Assembly: GCF_033807575.1 (NCBI RefSeq)
Contig: NC_084726.1
Coordinates: 6,944,001 to 7,008,000 of the forward strand
Direction of reading: 5' to 3'
Source: Cydia pomonella
Lineage: Eukaryota > Arthropoda > Insecta > Lepidoptera > Tortricidae
DNA: 64,000 nt
This document shows positions 11,775 through 22,100 of the stretch, in pieces (positions within the stretch are counted from its first letter, which is position 1; the number at the start of each line of letters is the position of its first letter). The notes under the pieces were generated by a model. It was not told the origin of the DNA, did no database searches, and was given only the letters and a program-made list of their open reading frames with translations. Position numbers and translations under genes: made by a program.

Positions 11775-12877
11775 ATAATGATTGTCTAATACCGTTCGAG
11801 AAATGGGCCCCAGGGCGGCGCCACAGTTATTCACAGATGAAATAGTTGGCATCTAATTCTGTACATAGATTATTAAGTAGTAGCTACGTGAATTTCCCAG
11901 TGCTGGACACGTTCCCAATATTTGCCACTATCGATCCTAATTTCGATCAAAAGAGGTGACAAACGGGCTGCCAACTATTGAAATGAGGATAAAAACCCCA
12001 AAAGTATTCAAGTGTGATAAGTACATCATCTCGAACCCAATAAAGTTTGTAAATTACTATAATTGACAAAAAGTTAAAAAGAAGCAATTTTTGAGATTAA
12101 CTTATTGCATGAGGTCTTAGCTCCATTCAGCAAGATATTAATTTTTTTAACGATTGCAGCGCCATCGTTAAGTAGTTTTGCGTTTTGATCCTCATTTCGA
12201 GAAAAAGGCTATCAACTATCGGTCTGTCAAACACTAGCACTCCATATAGATTAACTGTGTAACCAAACACCGGGTTCAACGGCAGAAGCCCCTCGCGAAT
12301 GTCGGTCGACTGTACTTTAACTCACATTTATAACTTAGAAAAATAAATATTTTAAAATGCTATAAAATTAATTCTGACTGTACCCTAACCCCACAGCTAC
12401 TTTCTATATTTTGTATATTACGTATAAGGGGCCGTAGCCAAGATGACAGTCATATATCGGCAAGAAAAGGTAGCTAAATGACACAGATGTGATAATTTTT
12501 CTATGCATTAAAATATTCACTATGTAAACGCAGGAATCTCGCACACCAATCAGACTAATCACACACAGCAAGTAACCGGAGCAGGGTCGAAAACACAGTC
12601 GGCCCATTTTAACTTGGTTTTGTGTGAAACGAATTATTTGCACCACCACGCATAACCACCGTAAGTGATATTGGAAAATAATGTTGAACTCCGACGCAGG
12701 CTTCGTCAATTTATATATGTAATGTAAACAAGCAAAACACATCCACAACACGTAAGTACGTTTGCAGGTTCACGTGTTATTCAGATTCCAAGAAATTGCT
12801 TCTCGGAAATCAAAATCATGCATGAGTAATATTGATTAAAGGAGAAAAAAGTACAAACCCCAATTTATACCTACTGT

Positions 12878-12940
12878 GTGTTCACAATATTGTGTATAAA
12901 CAGTCAAATTATTCCGAATCCGTTAACGCCCAAGTTGAAA
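12878..12940. other. spacer of the inverted duplication
   Basis: 63 bp: five bases (GTGTT), the second copy of the 38-bp repeat (12883-12920), then CGTTAACGCCCAAGTTGAAA leading into the right arm. Inference: the stretch from 12883 onward is the original sequence continuing from the left flank. Confidence 0.85.
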
Positions 12941-14007
12941 ACAGTAGGTATAAATTGGGGTTTGTACTTTTTTCTCCTTTAATCAATATTACTCATGCAT
13001 GATTTTGATTTCCGAGAAGCAATTTCTTGGAATCTGAATAACACGTGAACCTGCAAACGTACTTACGTGTTGTGGATGTGTTTTGCTTGTTTACATTACA
13101 TATATAAATTGACGAAGCCTGCGTCGGAGTTCAACATTATTTTCCAATATCACTTACGGTGGTTATGCGTGGTGGTGCAAATAATTCGTTTCACACAAAA
13201 CCAAGTTAAAATGGGCCGACTGTGTTTTCGACCCTGCTCCGGTTACTTGCTGTGTGTGATTAGTCTGATTGGTGTGCGAGATTCCTGCGTTTACATAGTG
13301 AATATTTTAATGCATAGAAAAATTATCACATCTGTGTCATTTAGCTACCTTTTCTTGCCGATATATGACTGTCATCTTGGCTACGGCCCCTTATACGTAA
13401 TATACAAAATATAGAAAGTAGCTGTGGGGTTAGGGTACAGTCAGAATTAATTTTATAGCATTTTAAAATATTTATTTTTCTAAGTTATAAATGTGAGTTA
13501 AAGTACAGTCGACCGACATTCGCGAGGGGCTTCTGCCGTTGAACCCGGTGTTTGGTTACACAGTTAATCTATATGGAGTGCTAGTGTTTGACAGACCGAT
13601 AGTTGATAGCCTTTTTCTCGAAATGAGGATCAAAACGCAAAACTACTTAACGATGGCGCTGCAATCGTTAAAAAAATTAATATCTTGCTGAATGGAGCTA
13701 AGAGCTCATGCAATAAGTTAATCTCAAAAATTGCTTCTTTTTAACTTTTTGTCAATTATAGTAATTTACAAACTTTATTGGGTTCGAGATGATGTACTTA
13801 TCACACTTGAATACTTTTGGGGTTTTTATCCTCATTTCAATAGTTGGCAGCCCGTTTGTCACCTCTTTTGATCGAAATTAGGATCGATAGTGGCAAATAT
13901 TGGGAACGTGTCCAGCACTGGGAAATTCACGTAGCTACTACTTAATAATCTATGTACAGAATTAGATGCCAACTATTTCATCTGTGAATAACTGTGGCGC
14001 CGCCCTG

Positions 14008-14923
14008 GGGCCCATTTCTCGAACGGTATTAGACAATCATTATCAGGGGTCGGACAAAAAGTGCGAATGACGTCAAACCACTTATAGGATGATTTCAAAT
14101 AGTATTTTTGATTTTCATAAACAATTATCACGTATCATTTATCAATCTCTTTATTAACCTCTTTATTAAACGATATCGCCACTTGAAATGAGTAAGTACG
14201 TTTTTGACTGATACATTGTCAATCAGATGAACAGTCAGCGTCAAATACTTCGTAGCAGTCAAAGTGGCCAAATAGTTCGGTACACCATACTAAATATATG
14301 GTGTACCGAACTATTTGGCTACTTTGACTGCTACGAAGTATTTGACGCTGACTGAACAATAAATTGACTTCGTTATTGTTTAGCTATTGTATCCTCACGA
14401 TTATATTTAGCTAAAATTTATATTTACTAATATATAAGAAAACGCTCTAAAATGTCATCTTTACTCGAATATTGTGGCAATTTTCCGTTTTTGGAGGTAC
14501 GTGACAAACACGTATACTGCTAATTTTACCTACTGTTCCCACTTTTGACTATTAAACCTATTTATCTGAGGATCCCACAGACTTGTTCTAACTAATTTCA
14601 AATAATTATACCTTATGGTAACAAGTTTCGTGAAATTTATTTTATTCACTACATCACCCTACCACCTGTATTATTAATTCCATGGATTTATTTACGATTA
14701 TTTTGTTACTTCATTAATACTACTTTGTTACTACATGTCACACGGAAGTTTAAATACAAACTCAAACATCATTCTGTGTGCAAGATTAAGTACGTCATTT
14801 TTACGTCATCCGCACTTTTTGTCCGACCCCTGATCATTATATACTACACGAACTGTCAAATGGTATGAGTTACCATGGTAACGCACTAATAATATTAGAC
14901 TAATGCACTTCGAGAAATGGCCC
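14008..14923. mobile_element. Harbinger-like MITE with hAT insertion, right-arm copy
   Basis: Mirror of 10895-11810. CAG duplications flank it at 14005-14007 and 14924-14926. Confidence 0.7.
14044..14832. mobile_element. non-autonomous hAT element, right-arm copy
   Basis: Mirror of 10986-11774, with the 8-bp target duplication at 14036-14043 and 14833-14840. The inner hairpin MITE is at 14232-14354. Both copies share all internal insertions, so all insertions predate the inverted duplication. Confidence 0.9.
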
Positions 14924-14969
14924 CTGGCGGGAATGTGGCATATTAATTATCTGACAGTGGATAACTGTC

Positions 14970-15476
14970 AAATTGCATGAAGATCGTCCCATGATAGTTT
15001 ATATTTGCGCCACTTCGCACTTCGTAAGTACCTACCTAGTACTTGCCAATACTGATATTACTCCTAGTATTACGCACGCTCGTCATGTCCTTCGAATGGA
15101 TGACCACCGCTTGCCTAAAGCTGTGGTCTACTCTGAGTTGGCGGTGGGTATGCGGAAGCACGGTGGTCAGCACCTGCGCTACAAGGACGTACTCAAGCGG
15201 CATCTGAGCGCTTGCGCCATCGACCCTGAGCGTTGGGAGGAGCTTGCTGGAAGGAGGTCTTCTTTGCGTTCTACCATCCATAACGGTGTCTAAACATTCG
15301 AAGATAACCGCCTCACTAGCCTAGACATAAAACGCCAGTTACGGAAAGAGAGACCTAAGCCCTCCTACGTGTACACGTTCAACGCAGCTGGTCAACTTTA
15401 TTAGTATGTGTGCAATAGAGTACTTAAGAGCAAGTTCGGCCTGGCCAGCCACATTAGGGCTCATGCTAGACAACGT
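14970..15476 (+). pseudogene. LINE ORF C-terminal remnant
   Basis: A 106-codon frame (14973-15293) contains RMDDHRLPKAVVYSEL, LRYKDVLKRHLSACAIDP and WEELAGRRSSLRSTI, the thumb/C-terminal region found in LINE polyproteins of invertebrates. After a stop and frame change, 15414-15476 reads KSKFGLASHIRAHARQR, the usual zinc-finger-like end. The reverse transcriptase catalytic domain is absent. A 5'-truncated, frameshifted insertion. Confidence 0.8.
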
Positions 15477-15765
15477 CCATAATGTTTTTTTAGGGTCGCC
15501 GTCATCGAAAACGATGAGGAGGACTATATATATTACTCCTAGTGCAGGCTCTCTACAATAATCTTCGTAACTTCGTATGCTTAGTTATTAGACTGCATTC
15601 TGAGGCGTACCGCAATACTTGAAAACCGTAATTTCTTTATCTACTTCTCTATCATCTTGCATATTCGAGGGATAGAGAGGTATATCACGAAATTCAGATT
15701 TTTTATTTTCTGGGTTCCTAGGCTTCAAGAAATGCCAAGATGTGATGCGAAGCTGAAAACATGTT

Positions 15766-15938
15766 GTACCGTCAATCGGAGTGAATAGGGATGGCTGGGG
15801 TCAATAGAGACAAAACTTAAAGATAGATTAGATAGGTAGATTTTATATGATACAATTTGTATGGGTAGTTGTTAAGAAATAGGCAGGTAAATCACATTTT
15901 AAGTTTTGTCCATCCCTATTCGCCCCGGTTGATGGTAC
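15766..15938. mobile_element. MITE, GTACCGTCAATCGG ends
   Basis: Ends GTACCGTCAATCGGAGTGAA and, inverted, GGCGAATAGGGATGG pair over about 29 bp; AAAACTTAAA and AAGTTTT extend the match inward. No coding frame. Confidence 0.7.
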
Positions 15939-16046
15939 CTAATTTGTAATTGTATTGGAATGGTCCTACATTTTATGACTTAGGTGTATTAGTTAGGTAC
16001 TTTTTGTAAACGAACACTCGGACCTTACTTATTTGTGACGGCGGCC

Positions 16047-16160
16047 GGCAAAACGTTCCACTTTGTCGCTTGCCATAAGGACGAGATTTGCTTGTATCTT
16101 TATATTAATAACCTGTCAAGGCGGCCTTATGGCAAGCGACAAAGTGGGACGGTTTACCAG
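16047..16160. mobile_element. palindromic MITE, TTTGTCGCTTGCCATAAGG family, copy 1
   Basis: ACTTTGTCGCTTGCCATAAG and CTTATGGCAAGCGACAAAGT are exact inverted repeats. The loop TTGCTTGTATCTTTATA occurs in the opposite orientation in the copy at 55190, as expected for a palindromic element. Confidence 0.8.
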
Positions 16161-16499
16161 CCACGGTCACATTTATTTACTTACAGACAGATTCAAATCA
16201 GCACAAACCAGCGGCACGCAGTTAATAATTAACCACCAGTGAACTAAAAAACTTATCTCCGATAGGCTGAGAGCGCCGCTAGCTATCTATTTCATAATAA
16301 AAGCGTTATAACTAAAACTATTATGTTGTTATTACAGAGGGGCAGCCAGAGTACCTATTTCTTTTGCAATTAACTACACCTCTATCATCTTCTATTCTCT
16401 TAATTTTAACGCCGAACGAACTACACGAAATGCATTTATAAAAATGTAGAATTTTATACTAATACTTACTTTAGTTTATGTTTAATTAGTAGATTACCT

Positions 16500-16660
16500 A
16501 CCCAAAGTTACTCCTAAACTTTTGAGAACAAAACAGTATTTTTTTATTTTTCTGCAAAAACTTTCGAGAAATTCATTGGTTCGCATTGGTGGCTGGGATT
16601 CGAACCTCCGACCTCTGGGTTGCAGTTGCACGCTGGTTTCAGCAAACACACTGTGTGTTA
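16500..16660 (-). mobile_element. second tRNA-derived SINE type
   Basis: On the minus strand a B box GGTTCGAATCCCAGCCACCA follows GCAACCCAGAGGTCGGA, like the T-arm half of a tRNA. It continues into ATGAATTTCTCGAAAG and an A-rich tail. The A box is poorly preserved. Not a functional tRNA. Confidence 0.6.
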
Positions 16661-16979
16661 CACACATTGCAAGTGTTTGTTCAAGCTTGAGTTACCTACC
16701 TACATTTGGGTTTCTTTTATTTGAGATTTGTGTTTAATAACTTGAAGTACTTTATTTGCCTAAATTAGGGAAACTGGTGGGAATCGAGTTATACAGACGT
16801 TCCGCCAAAGGTTTATATATCGAGTATAAAAGGGTGACAATATCACGGCTATTATTGTAGAAGGGGTAGCCAAAGCCCTTTTATTGTTATCACTCCCCTG
16901 TTGAAACATTAAGCTGAATATCGACAATTGTCCCAAACTCGAATTTCTGTTGCAGTTAAATAGGTACGACTACTAACTG

Positions 16980-17098
16980 CGGCGGTATCATGGTCGCATT
17001 TTTATCACTTGTCATGTCATGCGTCACTTTCGCACTTACATACTAGTTAGAACGTGGCAGGCATGGTGACGGATGATAAAAAACCGACCATCTTAGCT
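16980..17098. mobile_element. MITE, GATAAAAATG family, copy A
   Basis: GGTATCATGGTCGCATTTTT at one end and AAACCGACCATCTTAGC at the other are imperfect inverted repeats. The interior TTTATCACTTGTCATGTCAT pairs with GGCATGGTGACGGATGATAA. Copies at 21301, 35045 and 43538; a fragment at 7238. Confidence 0.8.
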
Positions 17099-17551
17099 CT
17101 AGGAGGCTGGGGAATACAGAAAACACTAATCGAATATAAAACGCGGGTAGGAAGATGCTGCTTTGTATAATGTGTATTGCTACTCCACTGCTAAACCACT
17201 ATTGACAATGTTAGGAAATAAAACAAGAGGATTGTATTTTTATATGCATATATTCGGATTCAATATTTCAATAGCTATTTAATTCATACAACTTAACTTA
17301 AAAAAAAAAATACACTGACTCGTATGCACCTAACTTAGCTATGTCCAAGCTTAATACCAACACTATAAATTACAATTCATTACATTATAACTACAAATTT
17401 GAAATTAATTTCAATTGTTTCATCAACTAATAATCTCTTTGTGATTAATTTCATATTAAATGCGAATTGGATCACTAAAAGTGATTTAAATTAAATATAA
17501 TATAAGTAAGGAATGTTCATGATATTTTTGGTGTGATGTTTAAGGCAAAAT

Positions 17552-17605
17552 ACACAGTACTGCGCTGTCAAGCGCCATACACAGTACTGCGCTGTCAAGC
17601 GCCAT
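17552..17605 (+). repeat. 27-bp perfect tandem duplication
   Basis: ACACAGTACTGCGCTGTCAA plus GCGCCAT occurs twice without a change, followed by a partial third start (ACAGAG). GC-rich relative to its surroundings. Confidence 0.95.
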
Positions 17606-17609
17606 ACAG

Positions 17610-18263
17610 AGTTACGGAACTAAGGAGCACCGAACGATGAACGCGGCACTGTGTGTTTTGAGCTTAACAATTAAAATACAACAAAAAACTTAATAAAGTT
17701 TCCGGTATTGCTTTCTTCACAAAATTTGCAGTAAACGTTTTCCATTTAGATTTAAAAGTTTAAAAAGTTAAACTTTCAATCTTTCCATCAAATGTTGACA
17801 GTCTACTCAATAAAAATTAAGTACGATTACTTTGCAATAAAGATTGAGAACATAATAATTCATATTATCATCTCTATTTGCCCAAAGTAATAAATTAGGA
17901 GTATTTAAGTATTAGACAATCACAGTTGTCCACTGGTCATAAAAATAAATCTTAAATTTAATCTAAACTATATAAGTCACATATACATCCGGAGCACACA
18001 CATTTACAAATTGTCTTTAAAAATAAAACTCTTAACTTATTTACAGGATTAAAACTATATTTATTTTATTTAGCGAGTTCTGTACTAACATAGCCTATTT
18101 TCTTTAAATATAATAAGTGATATGACTCAGGTTATTTTTACATAGGAAGGAGGCAAGTATATGAAAATGAAATCTCTATACATTAAACTAAAGTAGATGG
18201 GTAATAAAAACAATATGGCAAATTTCGATACAATATCAATTAGGCCTTGTGATAACCAGGGTT
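17610..18263. other. distal 3' flank of otd
   Basis: AT-rich. Minus-strand AATAAA hexamers at 18060-18070 could serve longer otd transcripts. No gene seen. Confidence 0.4.
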
Positions 18264-18301
18264 TTTATTTCGTTGATTCTCGTTATTTGGTAATTTTTAT
18301 T
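18264..18301 (-). promoter_or_regulatory. candidate otd polyadenylation signals
   Basis: Two canonical AATAAA hexamers on the coding strand, 32 nt apart, the first after the otd stop codon. Confidence 0.4.
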
Positions 18302-18863
18302 TAAGCACTTTTAAATTTATTAGTAAATTATTGTTCAAGCGAGAATTGAGATTATCGCTGACCAGAAAGGTGTAATTTTAGTTCCAAATTTAGCGGTACT
18401 TCTAAGGAAATTAACAGTGTCTGTAATATAAATAAAGTATCTCGTTAATTTAAGAAAAAGTAACGCAAAAGTTGTCGTTTTAAGTTGATTAATGTGAGAA
18501 TATTTAAGTAAGCGCAAAACGTAATCCCTCCCTCGCTCGAAACTTTAACTTACAAAAGAAACTTCGTCTCAATTTCAGCGCCGCCGGAAAACCGCGCGGC
18601 TCCGCTCCGAGTTACCGAAAACGTTATTTTTGTTAACAATGATATGTCCTATAAACGTATATTCAAAACTCCTTAAAAGCTACTCAATATCCTGTTAAAA
18701 GAAATAATTTAGAACACGCTCACGAATATTGAATACCATTTTAAAGTTTAATGAAAATACGCGTCGAAAACAAAAAATAACGGGAATTTCCGCAAGCGCG
18801 CTCGTTTTTCCGGCGGCTAACACAATATATATTTACAAAATAACCTAGGAAAGACTAGATACA
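18264..18863 (-). other. otd 3' untranslated region (inferred)
   Basis: Follows the TAG stop. The first minus-strand AATAAA hexamers are at 18301-18296 and 18269-18264, giving a 3' UTR of roughly 560-600 nt if used. A Pumilio-type TGTAAATA lies 27 nt past the stop (18837-18830). The extent is inferred; there is no transcript evidence. Confidence 0.5.
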
Positions 18864-19154
18864 CTAAACCATGTTGATACCGTATTTTTCCGGCGCGAAG
18901 TAACTGTTACCAGTGTTCGAGAAATTGGTGATTTGTGAAGCTTGAAGCATGCTCAGGTGTGGGGAGTTCTGTGACTGGTTCTCTGGGGATTCCGGGCCAG
19001 AGGAGAGTATGTTGTGGTGCGAGGGCCAGGCGGCGGGGGGCGAGGGGTTGCCGAAGGACACCTGGTTGTAGAGCTGGTTGCCGTTGGTGGTCAGGTTGTG
19101 GCCGTGGTGGCTGCCGTGCGACTGGTTGACGGAGGAACCGTTGAAGTATTCCAT
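18864..19154 (-). CDS. otd: otd coding exon 4 (C-terminus)
   Basis: Acceptor TTTAATTCACAG directly before ATG GAA TAC, phase 0. It encodes residues 379-474: MEYFNGSSVNQSHGSHHGHN at the start, Asn/Ser/His/Pro-rich in the middle, and APEKYGINMV before TAG. The ATG here is internal, not a start. MEYF resembles C-terminal sequence in other insect Otd proteins (from memory, not searched). Confidence 0.93.
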   Translation of the reverse strand: MEYFNGSSVNQSHGSHHGHNLTTNGNQLYNQVSFGNPSPPAAWPSHHNILSSGPESPENQSQNSPHLSMLQASQITNFSNTGNSYFAPEKYGINMV

Positions 19155-22100
19155 CTGTGAATTAAAGTGGACTTTAGAATTTTTACTCTTCTACAACTTC
19201 TACTAAACATAGTGAGATAGTTTCCAAGTTTTTCGGTATAATATCTTATAACGAACGGCAAATAATATGACACACTCACGTGACTATATAAATATGATTA
19301 TGCCAGATATTTTTGCGAGATAAGTTATGCAAAATATGTTAAATTACTGGTTTTTCATTGGGAAAATGTTTTGAATAAATAAAATAACTTAAAATTACTC
19401 TTCAATTATTAAGTAAAGTCACTTTCCAAATAAGTTGGTACCTAATAGTAATATTTAATTTAAAACAGATAATTTTGATAATTTACTACCGTTTTATTGA
19501 TTTTCAGCTCTAAGAATAAATCTACTAAGGTGATAAATCATTTAGTATGCAAAGTCTATTAAAAATAAATTTAAGAACTAGTTATTTTACGATTCCTGCG
19601 GTTAACTTGAAATTAGCGAAAACCAGTAGCAGATTTTAAAGCAATCTTTTATTTATTACTGTAGTTAAGAAGATTTTTTATTGTTCGACGATAAGAAAGC
19701 TATTTTATATTTATATTTATTTATTCCTTAAATTAACACTTACAGTCAAGCTACACATGTTAAAAGGAGTGACATTATATACGTATTGATACTAACAATT
19801 TACTTACTGCTAAGTATACATTGATTGAGCTTGGCGTCGTTATTGACTCTAGGTATCGGCTACTAACTGCCAAAAAACTAGCTTCAGTGCATTGGAATAT
19901 ATCTAGTTTGCTGTCGCTGTCCAATATATCATTCAAGAGAGACAATGCGCGGTGCAGCGGTGAGTGAGATAATGAGTGAGATAATGCAATTGAAATTCCT
20001 GTGGGTATAAATTAGAAGACAAAATTTCCATTTAAAGTAAAAACACAGGCAGAATTTTAGATTTACTAAACTGAAACATCGTAGATATCCTACAAGTAAA
20101 AGTTTTTGTGAATAAGGTAAACATTTAAATTTCAAGAAATTTTGTGTAATCGTCTAATCCTTGGACCAATCAAATCTTAGAATTATTGTTTTTATTTTCT
20201 ATGTAGGTATAACTTGATCAAGATTTTTAAATGGCCAAATGTACTCTTTAGGTCTCCAAGCTAACAGTGGATGGTTTCATGGTTATCTATATAATAATTT
20301 ATTATAACATGTAATTCTTACCTGACTGGGATAATACGGGGAGTTATAGGCGCCCTGCCCATACCCCTGATGATGATGCGACGACGAATAACTTCTTATA
20401 TAATCCGAACTGCCCGGCCAATGGAAACTGTTGTAGCTGTCCGGGTGGTACACGTTCCCTGGCCCATTCAGGCTTTGGGGGGTGATGGGAGGGGAGGGGG
20501 TGGTCATTATAGAGGAATTCGACCCTAAAGGCGTTAGGTTCCCGGTTAATCTCGAGCTGTACTGGTCTTTAACCAAGCTGCTACCGAAGGATTTCTCCGA
20601 ATAGTCCACTTTTCCCGAGTAGTCCAGTCTTTTCGGGCTGGAGTATAATTCCTGTTTCGGAGTGACTCCGTATCCGTGGACGTTTGAGTCATCTTTTCCG
20701 CTTAATCGTAAAGCGTCGTTGGAGTAATGGTGGCTTATAGACGATAGTGTGTTGTTTTTGGTGGATGAGTCGTAGTTTGGCGCGGACTCTTTCTTGCAAA
20801 TGACATTTATTGGGGGACTCACAGAAGTAGTAGGGGTTATAGGAAGGTTTGGTGATGATGTAGCTATACTGGATGTGTTTGTAGTGAGACTGTTGCTTGA
20901 GCTCGTTAAGGACTTGGAGGTAGTGATTTTTGAGGAGGAAGAGGTGTTGGAGGATTTGAGGCTAGAGGAAATGGAGGTTTTGGAACTGGATGATTTGCTG
21001 GAGATCTGCGTGTTGGTCTGCTGCTGCAGCTGCTGCCGGCATTTTGCTCTTCGGTTCTTGAACCAGACCTGTTGGCAAAATGTTTTGTTAGGAAATAATA
21101 GGCTTGTTTTGTATTACTCTAAGTGCTCTTAACTCCTGATAAAAAGCCAAAGTCAAATAATTGTTTTATTATATATCATATATATGTATGTTGTTTATAT
21201 GAAAAATAATTTCTGTTTAAATGTTATTCCGTTATTCCATCTACGCGTAAAACAAAGTAGTTTTGCATTATCTGGCATTCTTAGGCGGAAAAAGTCTACC
21301 AGCAGCGGTATCATGGTCGCATTTTTATCACCTGTCATGTCATGCATTACTTTTGCACTCACATACTTGTTAGAACGTGACAGGCACGGTGACAAATAAT
21401 AAAAAGCCGACCATCTTAGCCCTACGTCTACATAAAAGTAAAAGTTTATTGTTATGTTACACTGTTACATAGATTTAAATTCTTATTTATCTTTTAATTT
21501 ACACAGCTTAAAGGCGGAACTTAGGCTACAATATTCTTGGAATATCTTTATTTTTCTGCGTGTTTTATAAATTTAATCTGCAGCACTCGGTACGTCTCGT
21601 TAAGGTGCAAATAATAATCGTTTAGTTGTAATTCGTGCTGCAAATTGGACAATATTAGCATATGTGCACAATCTTTAACAAATAGCAACTTCGGTCGCCG
21701 ATCGTACAAATGTGGTGCAAATTAAACAAACTACCGCCCTAACTCACGCACTTCTCGCCTCATGAATCAGTCGCAAATCGCTGCGCAAACAGGGGCGAGT
21801 AATTGATACGTGCTACCGAGGACCGAGGGCACTCGGGTCACGTTAATTGGTTTACTCTTTAACTAATGCAGTTGAAAAAAGCGAACAAATACGAACGAGA
21901 TATACCTATTTTATAATTTGATCGCAGTCAAATTATGGCATTTCTGTGAGGCTCAAAACAGAGCAAAGGGCTAGAGGGTAAGTAGGATAAGAAGTCTTGT
22001 TACATAATATAACTTTTTACAGGAAAAATTTACAGGATAAATACATTAAATACTTTCTCCCGAGGGTACTCGGGTCACGCTAATTAGTATATTGTTTAAC

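Larger units (their letters stand above)
10895..11810. mobile_element. Harbinger-like MITE, carrying a hAT insertion
   Basis: The ends GGGCCATTTCTCGA and TCGAGAAATGGGCCC are inverted and flanked by CAG on both sides (10892-10894 and 11811-11813). A 3-bp CWG target duplication and GGGCC-type ends fit PIF/Harbinger. An empty version of the target, CCCGCCAGGGCGGCGCCACA, is at 41525. Without the inner hAT element the unit would be about 120 bp and palindromic. Confidence 0.7.
10288..12877. repeat. inverted duplication, left arm (2590 bp)
   Basis: Every position pairs with the right arm at coordinates that sum to 25818, from 10288/15530 to 12877/12941, so there is no net length change. In the stretches compared by eye the only difference found was 12114 (G) against 13704, which makes GAGCTC on the right arm only. 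The arm holds a LINE remnant and a nested stack of DNA transposons. Its 115- and 106-codon open frames recur in the right arm. Confidence 0.95.
12941..15530. repeat. inverted duplication, right arm (2590 bp)
   Basis: Reverse complement of 10288-12877. Because the spacer joins it to the 38-bp repeat in direct order, this arm is the better candidate for the original copy. The sequence past 15530 does not match the left flank, so the border is sharp. ATATTACTCCTAGT occurs both at the border (15530-15543) and inside the arm (15055-15068). Confidence 0.95.

Noticed and set aside
12404..12751. 115-codon frame in each arm of the inverted duplication (also 13067-13414)
   Set aside because: Cys/Ile/Tyr-rich with no domain or codon pattern. 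Its presence in both arms follows from the duplication and is not evidence of coding.
19155..19157. ATG at the start of otd exon 4 as an independent start codon
   Set aside because: It directly follows a splice acceptor and joins in phase to SQ378 of exon 3; no separate gene is needed.
19091..19279. plus- and minus-strand frames over otd exons 3, 4 and 1
   Set aside because: Shadows of the spliced otd coding sequence in other frames.
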